A stretch of 64,000 bases of DNA from Christiangramia flava JLT2011 (GTDB lineage Bacteria; Bacteroidota; Bacteroidia; Flavobacteriales; Flavobacteriaceae), in NCBI RefSeq assembly GCF_001951155.1, contig NZ_CP016359.1:3372001-3436000 (forward strand), given 5' to 3'. Below, piece after piece: positions 36,058 through 44,876 of the stretch. The translations under genes and the position numbers were made by a program. Position 1 is the stretch's first letter. Every line of letters starts with the position of its first letter. Under the pieces are notes generated by a model. It was not told the origin of the DNA. It worked only from the letters and a program-made list of their open reading frames with translations, and did not search any database.

Positions 36058-36845
36058 ACAAAAGTACCTTCATAATCAATCAAATGGACTGCCCCTCCGA
36101 GGAGCAGATGATCAGGATGAAACTAGAATCTTATGAACAGATAAAATATCTTGATTTTGATATCCCCAATAGAAAACTTGAAGTATATCATCAGGAAGGG
36201 ATTGAAGACATTCATTCCTCGATTTCCGAATTAAAATTGGGCGATAAATTTATACGATCAGAAAAGGCTGAGGTTCCAGTTGGAGAAGATGAAACTAAAC
36301 AAAAAAATATCCTTTGGTGGGTATTGGGTATTAATTTTGGTTTTTTCCTTATTGAAATGACCACCGGTTGGATATCTTCTTCAATGGGTCTTATCGCCGA
36401 CTCACTTGATATGTTAGCAGATTCGATAGTATATGCGTTAAGCTTATTTGCAGTGGGAGGTGCTGTTTCAAGAAAAAAGAAAGTCGCAAAATTCAGCGGC
36501 TATTTTCAAATGTTTTTAGCTACTCTGGGATTCGTAGAAGTCTTACGCAGGTTTCTTATGAGTAGTGAAACACCTTTATTTCAGTGGATGATTATTATTT
36601 CCTCTCTGGCCCTGGCAGGAAATTTAATTTCATTATGGCTAATCAATAAGGCTAAAAGTAAAGAGGCTCATATGCAGGCCAGTGCTATTTTTACTTCAAA
36701 TGATATTATCGTAAATGGTGGGGTGATATTGGCTGGTATTCTGGTTTATTTTCTGAAGAGTAAATGGCCGGATCTAATTATAGGAGGTATTGTATTCACA
36801 TTTGTGATGCGTGGGGCGATTAAAATATTAAAGATTTCCAAGTGA
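36054..36845 (+). CDS. CDF-family cation transporter with an N-terminal HMA-like domain
   Basis: 263 residues: a soluble N-terminal domain of about 70 residues opening with FIINQMDCPSEEQMIRMKLE (a ferredoxin-like metal domain with a single Cys), then about six helices. Helix 2 carries the metal site DSLDMLADS. This type of CDF with a fused metal domain is frequent in Bacteroidota. It would export Zn, Co or similar ions by proton antiport. It starts within the ATPase gene by ATGA overlap, so both probably belong to one regulon under the Fur protein. Confidence 0.88.
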   Translation: MNKSTFIINQMDCPSEEQMIRMKLESYEQIKYLDFDIPNRKLEVYHQEGIEDIHSSISELKLGDKFIRSEKAEVPVGEDETKQKNILWWVLGINFGFFLIEMTTGWISSSMGLIADSLDMLADSIVYALSLFAVGGAVSRKKKVAKFSGYFQMFLATLGFVEVLRRFLMSSETPLFQWMIIISSLALAGNLISLWLINKAKSKEAHMQASAIFTSNDIIVNGGVILAGILVYFLKSKWPDLIIGGIVFTFVMRGAIKILKISK

Positions 36846-36872
36846 AGATAGTATAATAGTAAAAAGACTAAA

Positions 36873-37137
36873 ATGAATGTATGGTTATGGGTAGGGGTAT
36901 TAGTTCTTGCGGCATGGGCTGCTCATTGGGGTGCTGACCAACTCCTTACACCTTTAAAAATGTTACGTAAGCAATGGGGGCTTACGGCTTCTGCAGGAGC
37001 AGCTTTCCTTGCTATTGTAACGGCGAGCCCTGAAGTGGCAATTAATATTACAAGTGCTGCCCGTGGTGTTTCTGATATTGGCTTAGGAAATTTGCTGGGT
37101 TCCAATATAATTTCCATTCCGCTTATGGTAACTATCG
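36873..37137 (+). pseudogene. N-terminal fragment of a Ca/Na-type cation exchanger
   Basis: Open frame from ATG 36873 encodes the first part of a CaCA exchanger: a first helix (VWLWVGVLVLAAWAAHWGAD), the alpha-1 repeat (FLAIVTASPEVAINITSAAR) and DIGLGNLLGSNIISIPL. The family would continue for another 200 or more residues, but at about 37137 the sequence abruptly becomes a copA-like 3' end in another frame. It follows the CDF gene by 27 bp. It is a truncated gene produced by a recombination join. Confidence 0.8.
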
Positions 37138-37224
37138 CCTATGATTGCCGCTGCTGCCATGAGCTTTAGCTCAGTTTCAGTAATAGCCAATGCATTGAGA
37201 TTGCGTACGAAAAAAATAGAATAA
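37138..37224 (+). pseudogene. 3' tail of a second copA copy joined to the exchanger fragment
   Basis: In the frame beginning at 37138 the sequence reads [20 protein letters not shown] and ends RLRTKKIE with a stop at 37222-37224. It matches the end of the CopA gene in this window ([20 protein letters not shown]) almost residue by residue, with many silent base changes, so it derives from a diverged second copA, not from a recent duplication. Everything upstream of it in that gene has been lost. Confidence 0.85.
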
Positions 37225-37317
37225 GTGAATTAAAGGTATGAGTACAAATTATATTTTATACCAGTCTTTGACAAGTTATTTTATCCAACAATAAGAAATA
37301 AATAAATTTGAAATGCG

Positions 37318-37845
37318 ATGACCTCAAACCAGGCAGAATTTGAAAATAAACAACTGGATATAAATTCTTTACCTCGATTTACTGAAGTGGAATTCTATCG
37401 GCTCGATCATAAGTATCTGATTAAGCTAAATATTCGGACTGGTATTGGTGCATTAGTAATTTTGGGAGCTTTAATTGTAGGATACTTTCTTATGATAGAA
37501 TTCAAAATATTAATCCTTTGGTCTGCAATTCTTTTCTTACCGATTTTCTTATGGTTATTCTATCGCAATTTTGAGCTACAGAAAAGAAATGGATATGCTT
37601 TAAGAGAAAGAGATATAATTTTTAAAAGAGGTTTTCTCCATGAAAAAATAACAATCGTACCATTCAATAGGGTGCAACATGTCTCGGCTAGAAAAGATTT
37701 ATTGGACAAATTCTTGGGAATTTCATCTTTGGCAATTTTTTCTGCAGGTGGTTCAGCCAGTGACATTACTATTTCTGGACTTCTTTCGAGAAATGCGGAA
37801 GCATTAAAGGAAGCTATCTCAAAAAGGGTGTCTTCTAATGGATAG
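37318..37845 (+). CDS. Bacterial PH-domain membrane protein, YdbS-like
   Basis: 175 residues with two membrane helices near 40-80 (LNIRTGIGALVILGALIVGY and IKILILWSAILFLPIFLWL-like) and a bPH2 domain from about 90 (ALRERDIIFKRGFLHEKITI, then VPFNRVQHV, and SAGGSASDITISGL). YdbS/YdbT pairs are common membrane proteins of unknown task; they occur in many bacteria beside each other. The next gene starts 8 bp before this stop and encodes the YdbT-like partner, which is broken. This one looks intact. Role in envelope maintenance is only suspected. Confidence 0.8.
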   Translation: MTSNQAEFENKQLDINSLPRFTEVEFYRLDHKYLIKLNIRTGIGALVILGALIVGYFLMIEFKILILWSAILFLPIFLWLFYRNFELQKRNGYALRERDIIFKRGFLHEKITIVPFNRVQHVSARKDLLDKFLGISSLAIFSAGGSASDITISGLLSRNAEALKEAISKRVSSNG

Positions 37846-39324
37846 CAGTAATTTCCATCGGCCACAGAGGCAGTCTAAAATAGGAGTGATACTTGTTTTT
37901 GGGAACAGCCTTTATCTTCTTTTTAAGAATTTGTGGTTTTTGGGGATCTATTTTTTCATGAACGAATTAGATTCTCAAACAATCCTTAATGCTGCTATCG
38001 TGGCTACTATAATTTTTATTTTAGCTTTAGCTTATAGTATCCTTTATTTTTCGAGGTTTGTTTTTTTAATTAATCCTAGAACTGAGGAATTTGTACTTCA
38101 AAAAGGGGTTTTCAATTCTCAAACTATCAGCCTCCCTTTCAATAAAATCCAGCAGGTCAATCTTAGGAGAAACCTTGTGCAGCGATTAATAGGTGTCTAT
38201 AGTGTTTTAATCGATACTGCGGGGAGCAAAGAAAAAGAGGAGGAAATAAAGGCTTTATCCAGGATAAAGGCAGAGAAACTTGCAGAACTTCTTATAAGTT
38301 ATTCCCGGCTGGAAGAAAACATTTAGCAAGAAGAAAAAGAAGAAAAAGCCGCTGAAGACTGGCATTTTTCTTTAAACATTCTCCAGCTTCTAAAGCTCGG
38401 GTTAATCAGCAACTACCTGCGCGGGCTTCTTCTGTTGATCACTTTCTACCTTACTCTCAAAGATCAGTTTTTCTTAAATAAATTCATCCCTCCCGAATTC
38501 ATCATGGTGGAGCCAAACTTAGACTCTCCTTTAAGCGTCTGGAAAATTATACTTCTGCTATTGGCGATAATTACAGTCACTGTGGCGGACACCTTCATTA
38601 AATATTATGGCCTTCGTCTTAAAAAATCCAACTCAGGACTACAGGTAGAGATGGGGCTTCGGAAAAATAAAAAGGTGAGCTTAAAAGCAAAAAGAGTACA
38701 GGCTATTGAAATTTTGAACAATCCTTTTCAACAAAGGCTTAATCTCCAAAAGATCAAATTTTTTTGGCAAGCAGCCCGAATGATCCTGAGAAAAGTATTA
38801 CTACCATTCCCGGTATTTCCCAAGAACTTTTGTCAAAGATCCTTGGATATATGCATGTTAATCCAATAAAGAAACAGGTTACTCAAATCATTCCTAATAA
38901 GTTACTTATTTTTAAAAAGATCAGTGCAGGATTTCTACCCTTGCTCCTTATTCCTATTATATCGAAATTTTACAATCTTAATTTACCTTTAAAATGGTTG
39001 ATCATCATTATATCAGTTTATTCGGTTATTCTCTTGGGATATCAACTTCTATATTTTCGATCTTTGCGCCTAAGTTTTTCGGAGGAATTTATTCTAAAAA
39101 ATTCTGGTGTATGGGAAAATAAACAGCAGTACCTGGAAATCTGGAAACTACAAGCTGTTTCAATTTCGCAACCGCTCTGGTATAGAAAGAAAAATCTCGT
39201 AACTCTCACTTTCCATTCAGCCGGAGGGGATGTTAGCTTCGAGCTGATAGATCGAAATAAAGCAGAATCCTTAATGGATTATGTACTTTATAAAATTGAA
39301 AGTACTTCCAGAGGATGGATGTAG
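37838..39324 (+). pseudogene. YdbT-like PH-domain membrane protein gene, broken by a stop and a frameshift
   Basis: From ATG 37838 the frame runs to TAG at 38324-38326, then the same frame continues as QEEKEEKAAEDWHFSLNILQ through more membrane helices to about 38755. A further frameshift in the T7 run at 38759-38765 moves the reading into the frame that ends at 39324 (ASSPNDPEKSITTIPGISQE, then SGVWENKQQYLEIWKLQAVS). Joined, the parts give about 495 residues, the length of YdbT, with three PH-like repeats. The stop is a base change; the shift in a T-run could be a sequencing error. With its partner YdbS it would form a membrane complex. Confidence 0.8.
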
Positions 39325-39569
39325 AGTCAAATCAGGAACTATAAAGAACTATGGCGGAAATAATACTTGGAGATAATCTGTTTCTACTCTAAATTTTATG
39401 GTATTTAGTTTAGTGTATAAATTGACATTAACTATCAGTGAATTGAAACAATTATAAAATGGCACTGATTTAAAGGAACAAATCAACAATACTTTGAATA
39501 TATAGCCTGTAAATTCTATTTAAAACTTAGAGGAGTTTAGACCAATACTCTCCTTTTAGAAGTGAATTT

Positions 39570-39659
39570 ATGATTTTCGCATTTCCATGGTTAATAGATA
39601 TTGTTCTTAATCCAGTTATAACAATATTAAAAACTATAACACGTCTTTTTAACAGATAG
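39570..39659 (+). CDS. Possible 29-residue hydrophobic peptide
   Basis: ATG at 39570 to TAG at 39657-39659 encodes a short amphipathic, hydrophobic peptide with a basic end (starts MIFAFPWLIDIVLNPVITI, ends TRLFNR). Size and charge pattern resemble small membrane-active peptides such as type I toxins. No antisense RNA or promoter could be recognised, so it may well be chance. Confidence 0.2.
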   Translation: MIFAFPWLIDIVLNPVITILKTITRLFNR

Positions 39660-39969
39660 CTAGGTCGAATCACTAATTAATTAGGAACCAAAAAAAAATT
39701 ACCATGTATTTCGTTTGGAATAAAAAAAACGCCAAAGATTGTGACTATTAATCTCATTAATTTTCTGGTTGTAAATCAGTCAGCACATTACCGCTTCATT
39801 CTGCAAAATGCTCCATGTCGGGTAAAAAGCTTCCTTTAGGATATCTTGAGCATCCTTTTCATTTTTCTCTTGATGTATTCGATATATAGTAATTTGTGCT
39901 CATCCTATAGTCTTATTCTATAAACTAAATAATAAAGGACGCCCGCTAAATCGGAATTCCATTTATCCA

Positions 39970-40247
39970 TTTACTTCGCTTCCGGTTGTTTTTTAATTTC
40001 AGCATTTCCATTTCCTTCCCGGCCGTTGCTGTTCCTACCTTTTTTGTAATGCAAAATACCAATATTTAGAAGTTAGTACAGACTGCATAAGCCAGTCGCA
40101 TACTCCTTTTTATAAGTCTTCCCTAATTCTAACTCTTGAAAATGTATCAGCATCAAAAAAGGTAACAGCACACGGCTCTATAGGAAGTAAATCAAATAAA
40201 AATCTCATGAAATCATTTCAAAACAACATACCCGGAAGCGAAGTAAA
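39970..40247. repeat. 16-bp inverted repeat bracketing 246 bp upstream of ssb
   Basis: TTTACTTCGCTTCCGG at 39970-39985 is perfectly repeated in inverse orientation at 40232-40247. The enclosed 246 bp carry no gene. The arms are too far apart for a simple terminator. Position right before ssb, at the edge of the transfer module, fits an end, a replication start or a site for a protein binding both arms; none is proven. Confidence 0.6.
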
Positions 40248-40318
40248 AAAAATCAAAAACAGGAAAACGCCCCGGATATAATAAGTAAATCAATTATTAA
40301 TTTTTAAATCTTTTAATT

Positions 40319-40678
40319 ATGAGTACGCTTAGAAACAAAGTTCAGTTAATCGGAAATGTGGGACAAACCCCGGAAATCAAAAATCTTGAAAGTGGTAAAA
40401 AAGTAGCCAGCTTTTCAATTGCAACCAATGAATTTTATAAAAATTCAAAAGGGGAAAAAGTACAGGATACGCAATGGCACAATGTTGTGACATGGGGAAA
40501 AACCGCTGAAATCGTAGAGAATTATGTGGGCACTGGAAAAGAAATTGCCATTGAAGGTAAATTGACCACTCGATCCTATGAGACCAAAGAAGGAGAGAAG
40601 CGATATGTCACCGAAGTGGTAGCCAGTGAAATTCTTCTTTTAGGTAATGGAACTGCTAAGACAGAAAGCCAGCAGTAG
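40319..40678 (+). CDS. ssb: Single-stranded DNA-binding protein
   Basis: 119 residues with the OB-fold of SSB: LRNKVQLIGNVGQTPEIKNL, VASFSIATNEFYKNS, DTQWHNVVTWGKTAEIVENY and VGTGKEIAIEGKLTTRSYE. The C-terminus is short and lacks the DDxIPF tip that recruits partner proteins in chromosomal SSB, as is common for element-encoded copies. It coats single strands during transfer or re-circularisation. A strong terminator follows it, so it is a one-gene unit ahead of radC. Confidence 0.93.
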   Translation: MSTLRNKVQLIGNVGQTPEIKNLESGKKVASFSIATNEFYKNSKGEKVQDTQWHNVVTWGKTAEIVENYVGTGKEIAIEGKLTTRSYETKEGEKRYVTEVVASEILLLGNGTAKTESQQ

Positions 40679-40687
40679 TTAATTAAT

Positions 40688-40725
40688 AGAGGGCGGGTAC
40701 TTGCTCACGGTAACGCCCTCTTTTT
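40688..40725 (+). terminator. Rho-independent terminator of ssb
   Basis: Perfect 8-bp stem AGAGGGCG (40688-40695) with CGCCCTCT (40714-40721), an 18-nt loop and a T-run (40721-40725). It starts 9 bp after the ssb stop codon. Confidence 0.85.
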
Positions 40726-40751
40726 CAATTTTAACCTTAAATCAGATTAAA

Positions 40752-41201
40752 ATGAAAACGAAAGTTAATGAAATATCGATAAAATATCAGGGGAATTTTA
40801 AGATCTCTCAGGCGCCTAAAATAAGTTCATCCGTTAATGCTGCTGAACTATTATACAATACCTGGAACAAAGACCAGATCGGCTTGCAGGAAACTTTTAA
40901 AGTAATGCTGCTTAATAACGCAAATAAAGTGAAAGGTATTTTTGAAGTTTCTACCGGTGGAATTACAGGTACTTTGGTAGATCTACGCATCTTGTTTGCG
41001 GTTATTCTTAAAAGCCTTTCCTGTTCTGTAATCCTTGCACATAATCATCCGTCCGGAACTTTGAAACCGAGCGAAGCAGATAAACGCCTGACTGAAAAAA
41101 TTACCAAAGCAGCGGAACTGTTAGATATTAAAGTCCTGGATCATTTAATACTGACACCAGATGGTGATTATGTAAGCTTTGCGGATGAAGGTATCCTGTA
41201 A
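40752..41201 (+). CDS. radC: RadC/JAB-domain protein of mobile elements
   Basis: The ATG at 40752 is taken because the upstream extension (from 40701) lies within and just after the ssb terminator. The 149-residue protein has the JAMM metal site: HNHPSGTLKPSEADKRLTEK, with the preceding Glu in the region of IFEVSTGGITGTL, and a final DHLILTPDGDYVSFAD. RadC-like proteins are carried by very many Bacteroidota conjugative elements; they resemble JAB isopeptidases, but their substrate is unknown. The short form lacks the helix-hairpin-helix DNA domain of chromosomal RadC. Confidence 0.9.
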   Translation: MKTKVNEISIKYQGNFKISQAPKISSSVNAAELLYNTWNKDQIGLQETFKVMLLNNANKVKGIFEVSTGGITGTLVDLRILFAVILKSLSCSVILAHNHPSGTLKPSEADKRLTEKITKAAELLDIKVLDHLILTPDGDYVSFADEGIL

Positions 41202-41221
41202 ACTATTTTTTAATCCCTTAT

Positions 41222-41257
41222 AAAATACCTCTAAAAACTTTAGGGGTATTTTTTTAT
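41222..41257 (+). terminator. Rho-independent terminator of radC
   Basis: Arms AAATACCTCTAAA (41223-41235) and TTTAGGGGTATTT (41239-41251) pair over 13 bp with one T-G wobble and a 3-nt loop, and T's continue to 41255. It begins 21 bp after the radC stop codon. Confidence 0.85.
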
Positions 41258-41581
41258 TCTACCCCTCAAATTTTTATTAGTTACCGGTAGTCTAAAATTT
41301 TAGAAAAGGAAAATTCGCTGTTACCTGAATCTTCCTTTTTTAATTTCTAAGTATGGAAATAAATGAATAATAAAACTAAAAAATTTTAGCTATTCTATAG
41401 CATATTAATTTCCTTTTGAAAAAAAATATGGTATATTTAATTAGCTGAACTTCAGCACATAGTTTTATGTAAGGTATCCCAATTTTTGACTTTCGCTGAT
41501 ATCCTTACCAATCATAATTTTTTACATAATGGAATTTTATTCCTCAAAATGCAAATGGACATTGGTCTAGTTTGTATGAGA

Positions 41582-41691
41582 TTTTTGTCCCGCCTGGCGG
41601 GACGAAAAGGAATAGCAAGAGGATAACGGGCAAAGCCGCGTTATATATTTCATCTCAATTTTAAATAACTGAATATCAGTTATTTAAAATT
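41582..41691. other. Candidate oriT: three consecutive hairpins before the mobilization operon
   Basis: Three dyads stand within 110 bp. First, 41582-41608: GTCCCGCC-T-GGCGGGAC with flanking T/A pairs, 13-bp arms with one wobble. Second, 41623-41644: ATAACGGGC-AAA-GCCGCGTTAT with one bulge. Third, 41657-41691: 16-bp arms with ATA loop. The G+C-rich first hairpin has no gene in front that it could terminate. The block is 88 bp upstream of the bfmA-like gene, where the oriT of mobilizable Bacteroidota elements is usually found. The nick site cannot be told from sequence alone. Confidence 0.55.
41657..41691. promoter_or_regulatory. Perfect palindrome with ACTGA-N3-TCAGT core before the mob operon
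   Basis: AATTTTAAATAACTGA - ATA - TCAGTTATTTAAAATT, 16-bp perfect arms. The same core recurs at 53709-53731 before the type IV secretion operon, and nowhere else that I noticed in the window, so it could be the operator of a common transfer regulator. It may alternatively be part of oriT. Confidence 0.55.
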
Positions 41692-41778
41692 AAATTATTT
41701 AAATTCTGGGAATTCGGAAATCATTTTTTACTAAAATCCTTCCGCAGCCCTTAAAAATAGTCAGTTTTTTACTAAAAA

Positions 41779-42168
41779 ATGGATGAAGAATATAAAAAAG
41801 AGCAATTTGAGACTTTAAAGATCAAGTCTTCTGTGGCTAAAAAATTTAGACGGTTTAGCCGTGCTATGTCAAAATCTCAATCGATAAGCCTACTGTTGAT
41901 GCTGGAGTTTTTTGAGGATAATGGAATTTCTCCAACGGAATCTATGGGCCCTAAAATGCAAACCCTGGAAAACCTGATCAAAAAAAGGATCAGTGGAGTC
42001 ATCGCTATCTTAAAAGATATTGAGAAAGGACAAACCAAACCAACGGTAGCCATGATGCAATCTTTGTTTCAGGAAGCTGAACCTAAAAAACAAACCCTGA
42101 TTCTGGAGAAGAAAAATACGGAAGAAAAGCAACCCAAATATCAGGAACGAAATCAACAAGACTTATAA
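41779..42168 (+). CDS. BfmA/BtgA-family mobilization protein
   Basis: 129 residues, basic, with a ribbon-helix-helix-like start: FETLKIKSSVAKKFRRFSRA, then SKSQSISLLLMLEFFEDNGI. The family comprises oriT-binding accessory proteins of Bacteroides mobilizable elements, which help the relaxase reach the nick site. It lies 88 bp after the hairpin block and 10 bp before the relaxase gene. The C-terminal third is charged and low in structure. It likely also represses its own promoter, as such proteins often do; this is inference. Confidence 0.85.
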   Translation: MDEEYKKEQFETLKIKSSVAKKFRRFSRAMSKSQSISLLLMLEFFEDNGISPTESMGPKMQTLENLIKKRISGVIAILKDIEKGQTKPTVAMMQSLFQEAEPKKQTLILEKKNTEEKQPKYQERNQQDL

Positions 42169-42178
42169 ATTATTAAAG

Positions 42179-43210
42179 ATGTATATCACCATCACAGCAC
42201 AAAAATTAGGGGGAAATTATTCTCAAGGATCTGCCGACTTTGTTGACTATCTGGAAAAGGAAAATGAGGGATTGGATTCGCAGGATAAGGAGTTCTTTTT
42301 CAATCAGTATAATGATCAAATTTCAGCAGAGGAAGTAGTTCGGGAAATTGATGCCAATACCGCTAAACTGGAAAAAACGGAACCAAGGTTTTATTCTATT
42401 ACGATAAGCCCTTCAAAATACGAGTTGAACAGGTTGAAAAACAACAGCGAAGATCTAAAAAAATATACCCGCGAAGTGATGAAAGATTATGTGGCTTCTT
42501 TTAATCGTGAACTCAATGGCCGACCGGTCAATATTGATGATATAAAATACTACGCCAAAATTGAACATCAACGATTTTTTAAAGGCACCGATAAACAGGT
42601 ACGGGAAAATCAGCCCTTTGCTACCAAAATACTTCAACTAAAAAATGATATCCAAAAAGTTGAGCGCGGAGAACAACCTGGGAATATTGCTCAGATGAAA
42701 CGGGAGATCAATAAACAGGAAAAAGCAGCTCCCCATAAACAAGCGGGGCAACGAATTGTACAGGGAATGCCCAAAGAAGGGAACCAAAGCCATATCCATA
42801 TTATAGTGAGCCGTAAGGATGCTTCGAATAAGTATAGCTTATCTCCCGGTAGCAAATACAGAGCATCGAAGGTTGAATTAAATGGGAAAACAGTCAAACG
42901 GGGTTTTGATCGTGATAAATTCTTTGGAAAAGCTGAAAAAACATTCGATAAGAACTTCGGATATCAACGAAACTTCGTGGAAACCTATACTGCCAGGAAA
43001 GAGTTCATTAAAAACCCTAGAAGTTATTTTTCAAATTTGATGAAACTGCCAACCAGTGAAAAAGCAATTGCCATGAAAATGCTAAAAGGAACCGGAATGC
43101 CCATGATGCCAAACATCCCAACCAATAAAGCCCAGTTGGCTTTAAAAGTTTTTAACCGGTTGAGAAGGGGAGTGGATATAGCAGTTAAATCAAGCTCTAT
43201 CGGAATTTAA
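42179..43210 (+). CDS. Relaxase / mobilization protein (DUF5712, MobB-like)
   Basis: 343 residues. It would nick oriT and lead the strand into the recipient. The N-terminus is MYITITAQKLGGNYSQGSAD; EPRFYSITISPSKYEL follows at about 63-78. The histidine motif NQSHIHIIVSRKD (about 203-215) is the HxH metal site of HUH-type relaxases. A catalytic Tyr cannot be assigned safely; several lie in the 110-130 region (KYTREVMKDY, NIDDIKYYAK). Databases sometimes label this family as molybdopterin protein MobB by name confusion. It follows bfmA by 10 bp and precedes the coupling protein by 19 bp. Confidence 0.82.
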   Translation: MYITITAQKLGGNYSQGSADFVDYLEKENEGLDSQDKEFFFNQYNDQISAEEVVREIDANTAKLEKTEPRFYSITISPSKYELNRLKNNSEDLKKYTREVMKDYVASFNRELNGRPVNIDDIKYYAKIEHQRFFKGTDKQVRENQPFATKILQLKNDIQKVERGEQPGNIAQMKREINKQEKAAPHKQAGQRIVQGMPKEGNQSHIHIIVSRKDASNKYSLSPGSKYRASKVELNGKTVKRGFDRDKFFGKAEKTFDKNFGYQRNFVETYTARKEFIKNPRSYFSNLMKLPTSEKAIAMKMLKGTGMPMMPNIPTNKAQLALKVFNRLRRGVDIAVKSSSIGI

Positions 43211-43229
43211 ATGAAATAATATAAATGAT

Positions 43230-44819
43230 ATGGAAGAATTCAACATTGTAAATACCACCATAATCGTCATTTTTTGTAGTCTGCTTTTCTACGGTTTATA
43301 CCGTATTTCCAGATATGCATTTTTGATCAATTCCCTTTTGCTAATAGGGTTTATTCTTTTCTACTTTTATCCCCAGCTGATTATAGAAGGCCTACTGTTT
43401 GTGGGTTGCCCCTTATTACTAATCAATACGGTTTTCTATGTTTTTTGTCATTCCACTGAAATAAAGGGTAAGGTTGCCAGGAAGTACCAGGTAAATTTTA
43501 AAACCAGTGGCAAAGACTTTAAAATTGCTAACATCAAACGCGGTGCGTCGATTATCGGGTCTGCCGGTAGTGGAAAAACGGAAAGTGTGGTCTATGGTTT
43601 TCTAAAGCATTTTCAGCAGTACAATTTCTGTGGGGTGATTCATGATTACAAGGATTTTGAACTTACCGAAATGGCTTATCCGCTTTTTAAGGATTCAGAT
43701 ATTCCTTTTAAGATCATCTCCTTTGATAAGATTATCCACCGGGTCAATCCGATTGCACCCCGCTATCTGGAAAATGAAGAGAGCGTCAATGAAATTTCCA
43801 GAGTTCTCATTGAGAATCTATTAGAGCAAAAGGAATCAGGCACAAGCGGAACCACAAAATTCTTTAATGATGCTGCAGAAGGTTTAATAGGAGGGATGAT
43901 CTGGAAATTGAAAACATCCTATCCACAATATTGTACATTGCCCCATTTAATAGCGATTTACCAGTTTCTGGATACAGATAGCCTTATTGCCTTTTTGGAA
44001 TCAAACAGGACTTCCAGGGCAATGGCCGATGCCTTTATTAGTGGAAAAGATTCAGAACGGCAAACAGCCGGAGTTAAGAGTACGCTGGCCAACGCCTTAA
44101 AAAGGATTAGTACCCAAAGCATTTTTATGACTTTGTCTGCAGATGACATACCGCTTAATATTAATCATCCCGAAAATCCGGCCGTGATCTCTGTGGTGAA
44201 CAATCCTAAATTTGAATCTTCATACGCCGCTGTTATTGCGGCTATTATACATACTATTACCAAGCAAATGAGTGTACGTAACTCTAATTCGTCCTTCCTT
44301 TTGATGGAGGAAGCACCGACTATACGTCTGCTGAACATGTACCGTATTCCGGCCACCTTAAGAAGTTATGACATCGCTACCATATATGTGATGCAGGACA
44401 AGATACAGAATGATATGATGTATGGAGACAAGGCAAGCAAAGCTATATTGAGTAATCTTTCTTACCAGTTTTTCGGTAAAGTAAACGATCCGGATACCGC
44501 CAAATATTATGAACGTTTCTTTGAAATTATCAAAGATCAGACGAGGAGTGTAAGTAGGGGCCATAATCTTAATTTTGATACCCGGGTCATTACGGGAGAA
44601 AATGAAATTCCAAAGATCAGAGCTGATGTATTCTTTCGATTAAAGCAAGGCGAGTTTATTACCTATGCCGATGGTAAAGACAGAAAGGTGCAGTTTAAAT
44701 TACCACCCATTCCACGAAAGCATCCTGGAGAATCGCAGACATTCTCTCAAAAAGATTTGGAAATTAATTTTGAGAGAATACACCAGGAAGCTCAATCCAT
44801 TTTTAATGGAAATGTATAA
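43230..44819 (+). CDS. Type IV coupling protein (VirD4/TraD-like ATPase)
   Basis: 529-residue inner-membrane ATPase that brings the relaxase-DNA complex to the secretion channel. The first 75 residues form three membrane helices. The Walker A motif is GSAGSGKTESVVYGF (about 110-124) and a Walker B-like LLMEEAPTIRLLN lies near residue 355-365. AGVKSTLANALKRISTQ is typical of the all-alpha domain. The C-terminus has no extra domain. It closes the plus-strand mobilization operon (bfmA-relaxase-coupling protein), 57 bp before a toxin-antitoxin gene. Confidence 0.92.
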   Translation: MEEFNIVNTTIIVIFCSLLFYGLYRISRYAFLINSLLLIGFILFYFYPQLIIEGLLFVGCPLLLINTVFYVFCHSTEIKGKVARKYQVNFKTSGKDFKIANIKRGASIIGSAGSGKTESVVYGFLKHFQQYNFCGVIHDYKDFELTEMAYPLFKDSDIPFKIISFDKIIHRVNPIAPRYLENEESVNEISRVLIENLLEQKESGTSGTTKFFNDAAEGLIGGMIWKLKTSYPQYCTLPHLIAIYQFLDTDSLIAFLESNRTSRAMADAFISGKDSERQTAGVKSTLANALKRISTQSIFMTLSADDIPLNINHPENPAVISVVNNPKFESSYAAVIAAIIHTITKQMSVRNSNSSFLLMEEAPTIRLLNMYRIPATLRSYDIATIYVMQDKIQNDMMYGDKASKAILSNLSYQFFGKVNDPDTAKYYERFFEIIKDQTRSVSRGHNLNFDTRVITGENEIPKIRADVFFRLKQGEFITYADGKDRKVQFKLPPIPRKHPGESQTFSQKDLEINFERIHQEAQSIFNGNV

Positions 44820-44876
44820 GGAGTTGCAATTGCTACTAAAATTTAAAAAAATATGTAAACAAAATTTTATATTTGG

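Larger units (their letters stand above)
39325..40318. other. Long gap between the metal block and the transfer module
   Basis: About 1 kb with no normal gene. It holds a 29-codon hydrophobic mini-ORF (39570-39659), a widely spaced 16-bp inverted repeat (39970-39985 and 40232-40247), and some loose dyads such as ATCAGTG/CACTGAT (39436-39469). It probably contains the left boundary of the conjugative module. Confidence 0.55.

Noticed and set aside
39950..40080. Short minus-strand frame ending in ..NAEIKKQPEAK
   Set aside because: It has a basic tail-like sequence but no start with protein-like content and no neighbours supporting it.
44868..44875. TATATTTG as promoter of the AbiE antitoxin-type gene
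   Set aside because: It is an exact -7 match but ends one base before the start codon, so transcription would begin inside the gene; probably chance in A+T-rich DNA.
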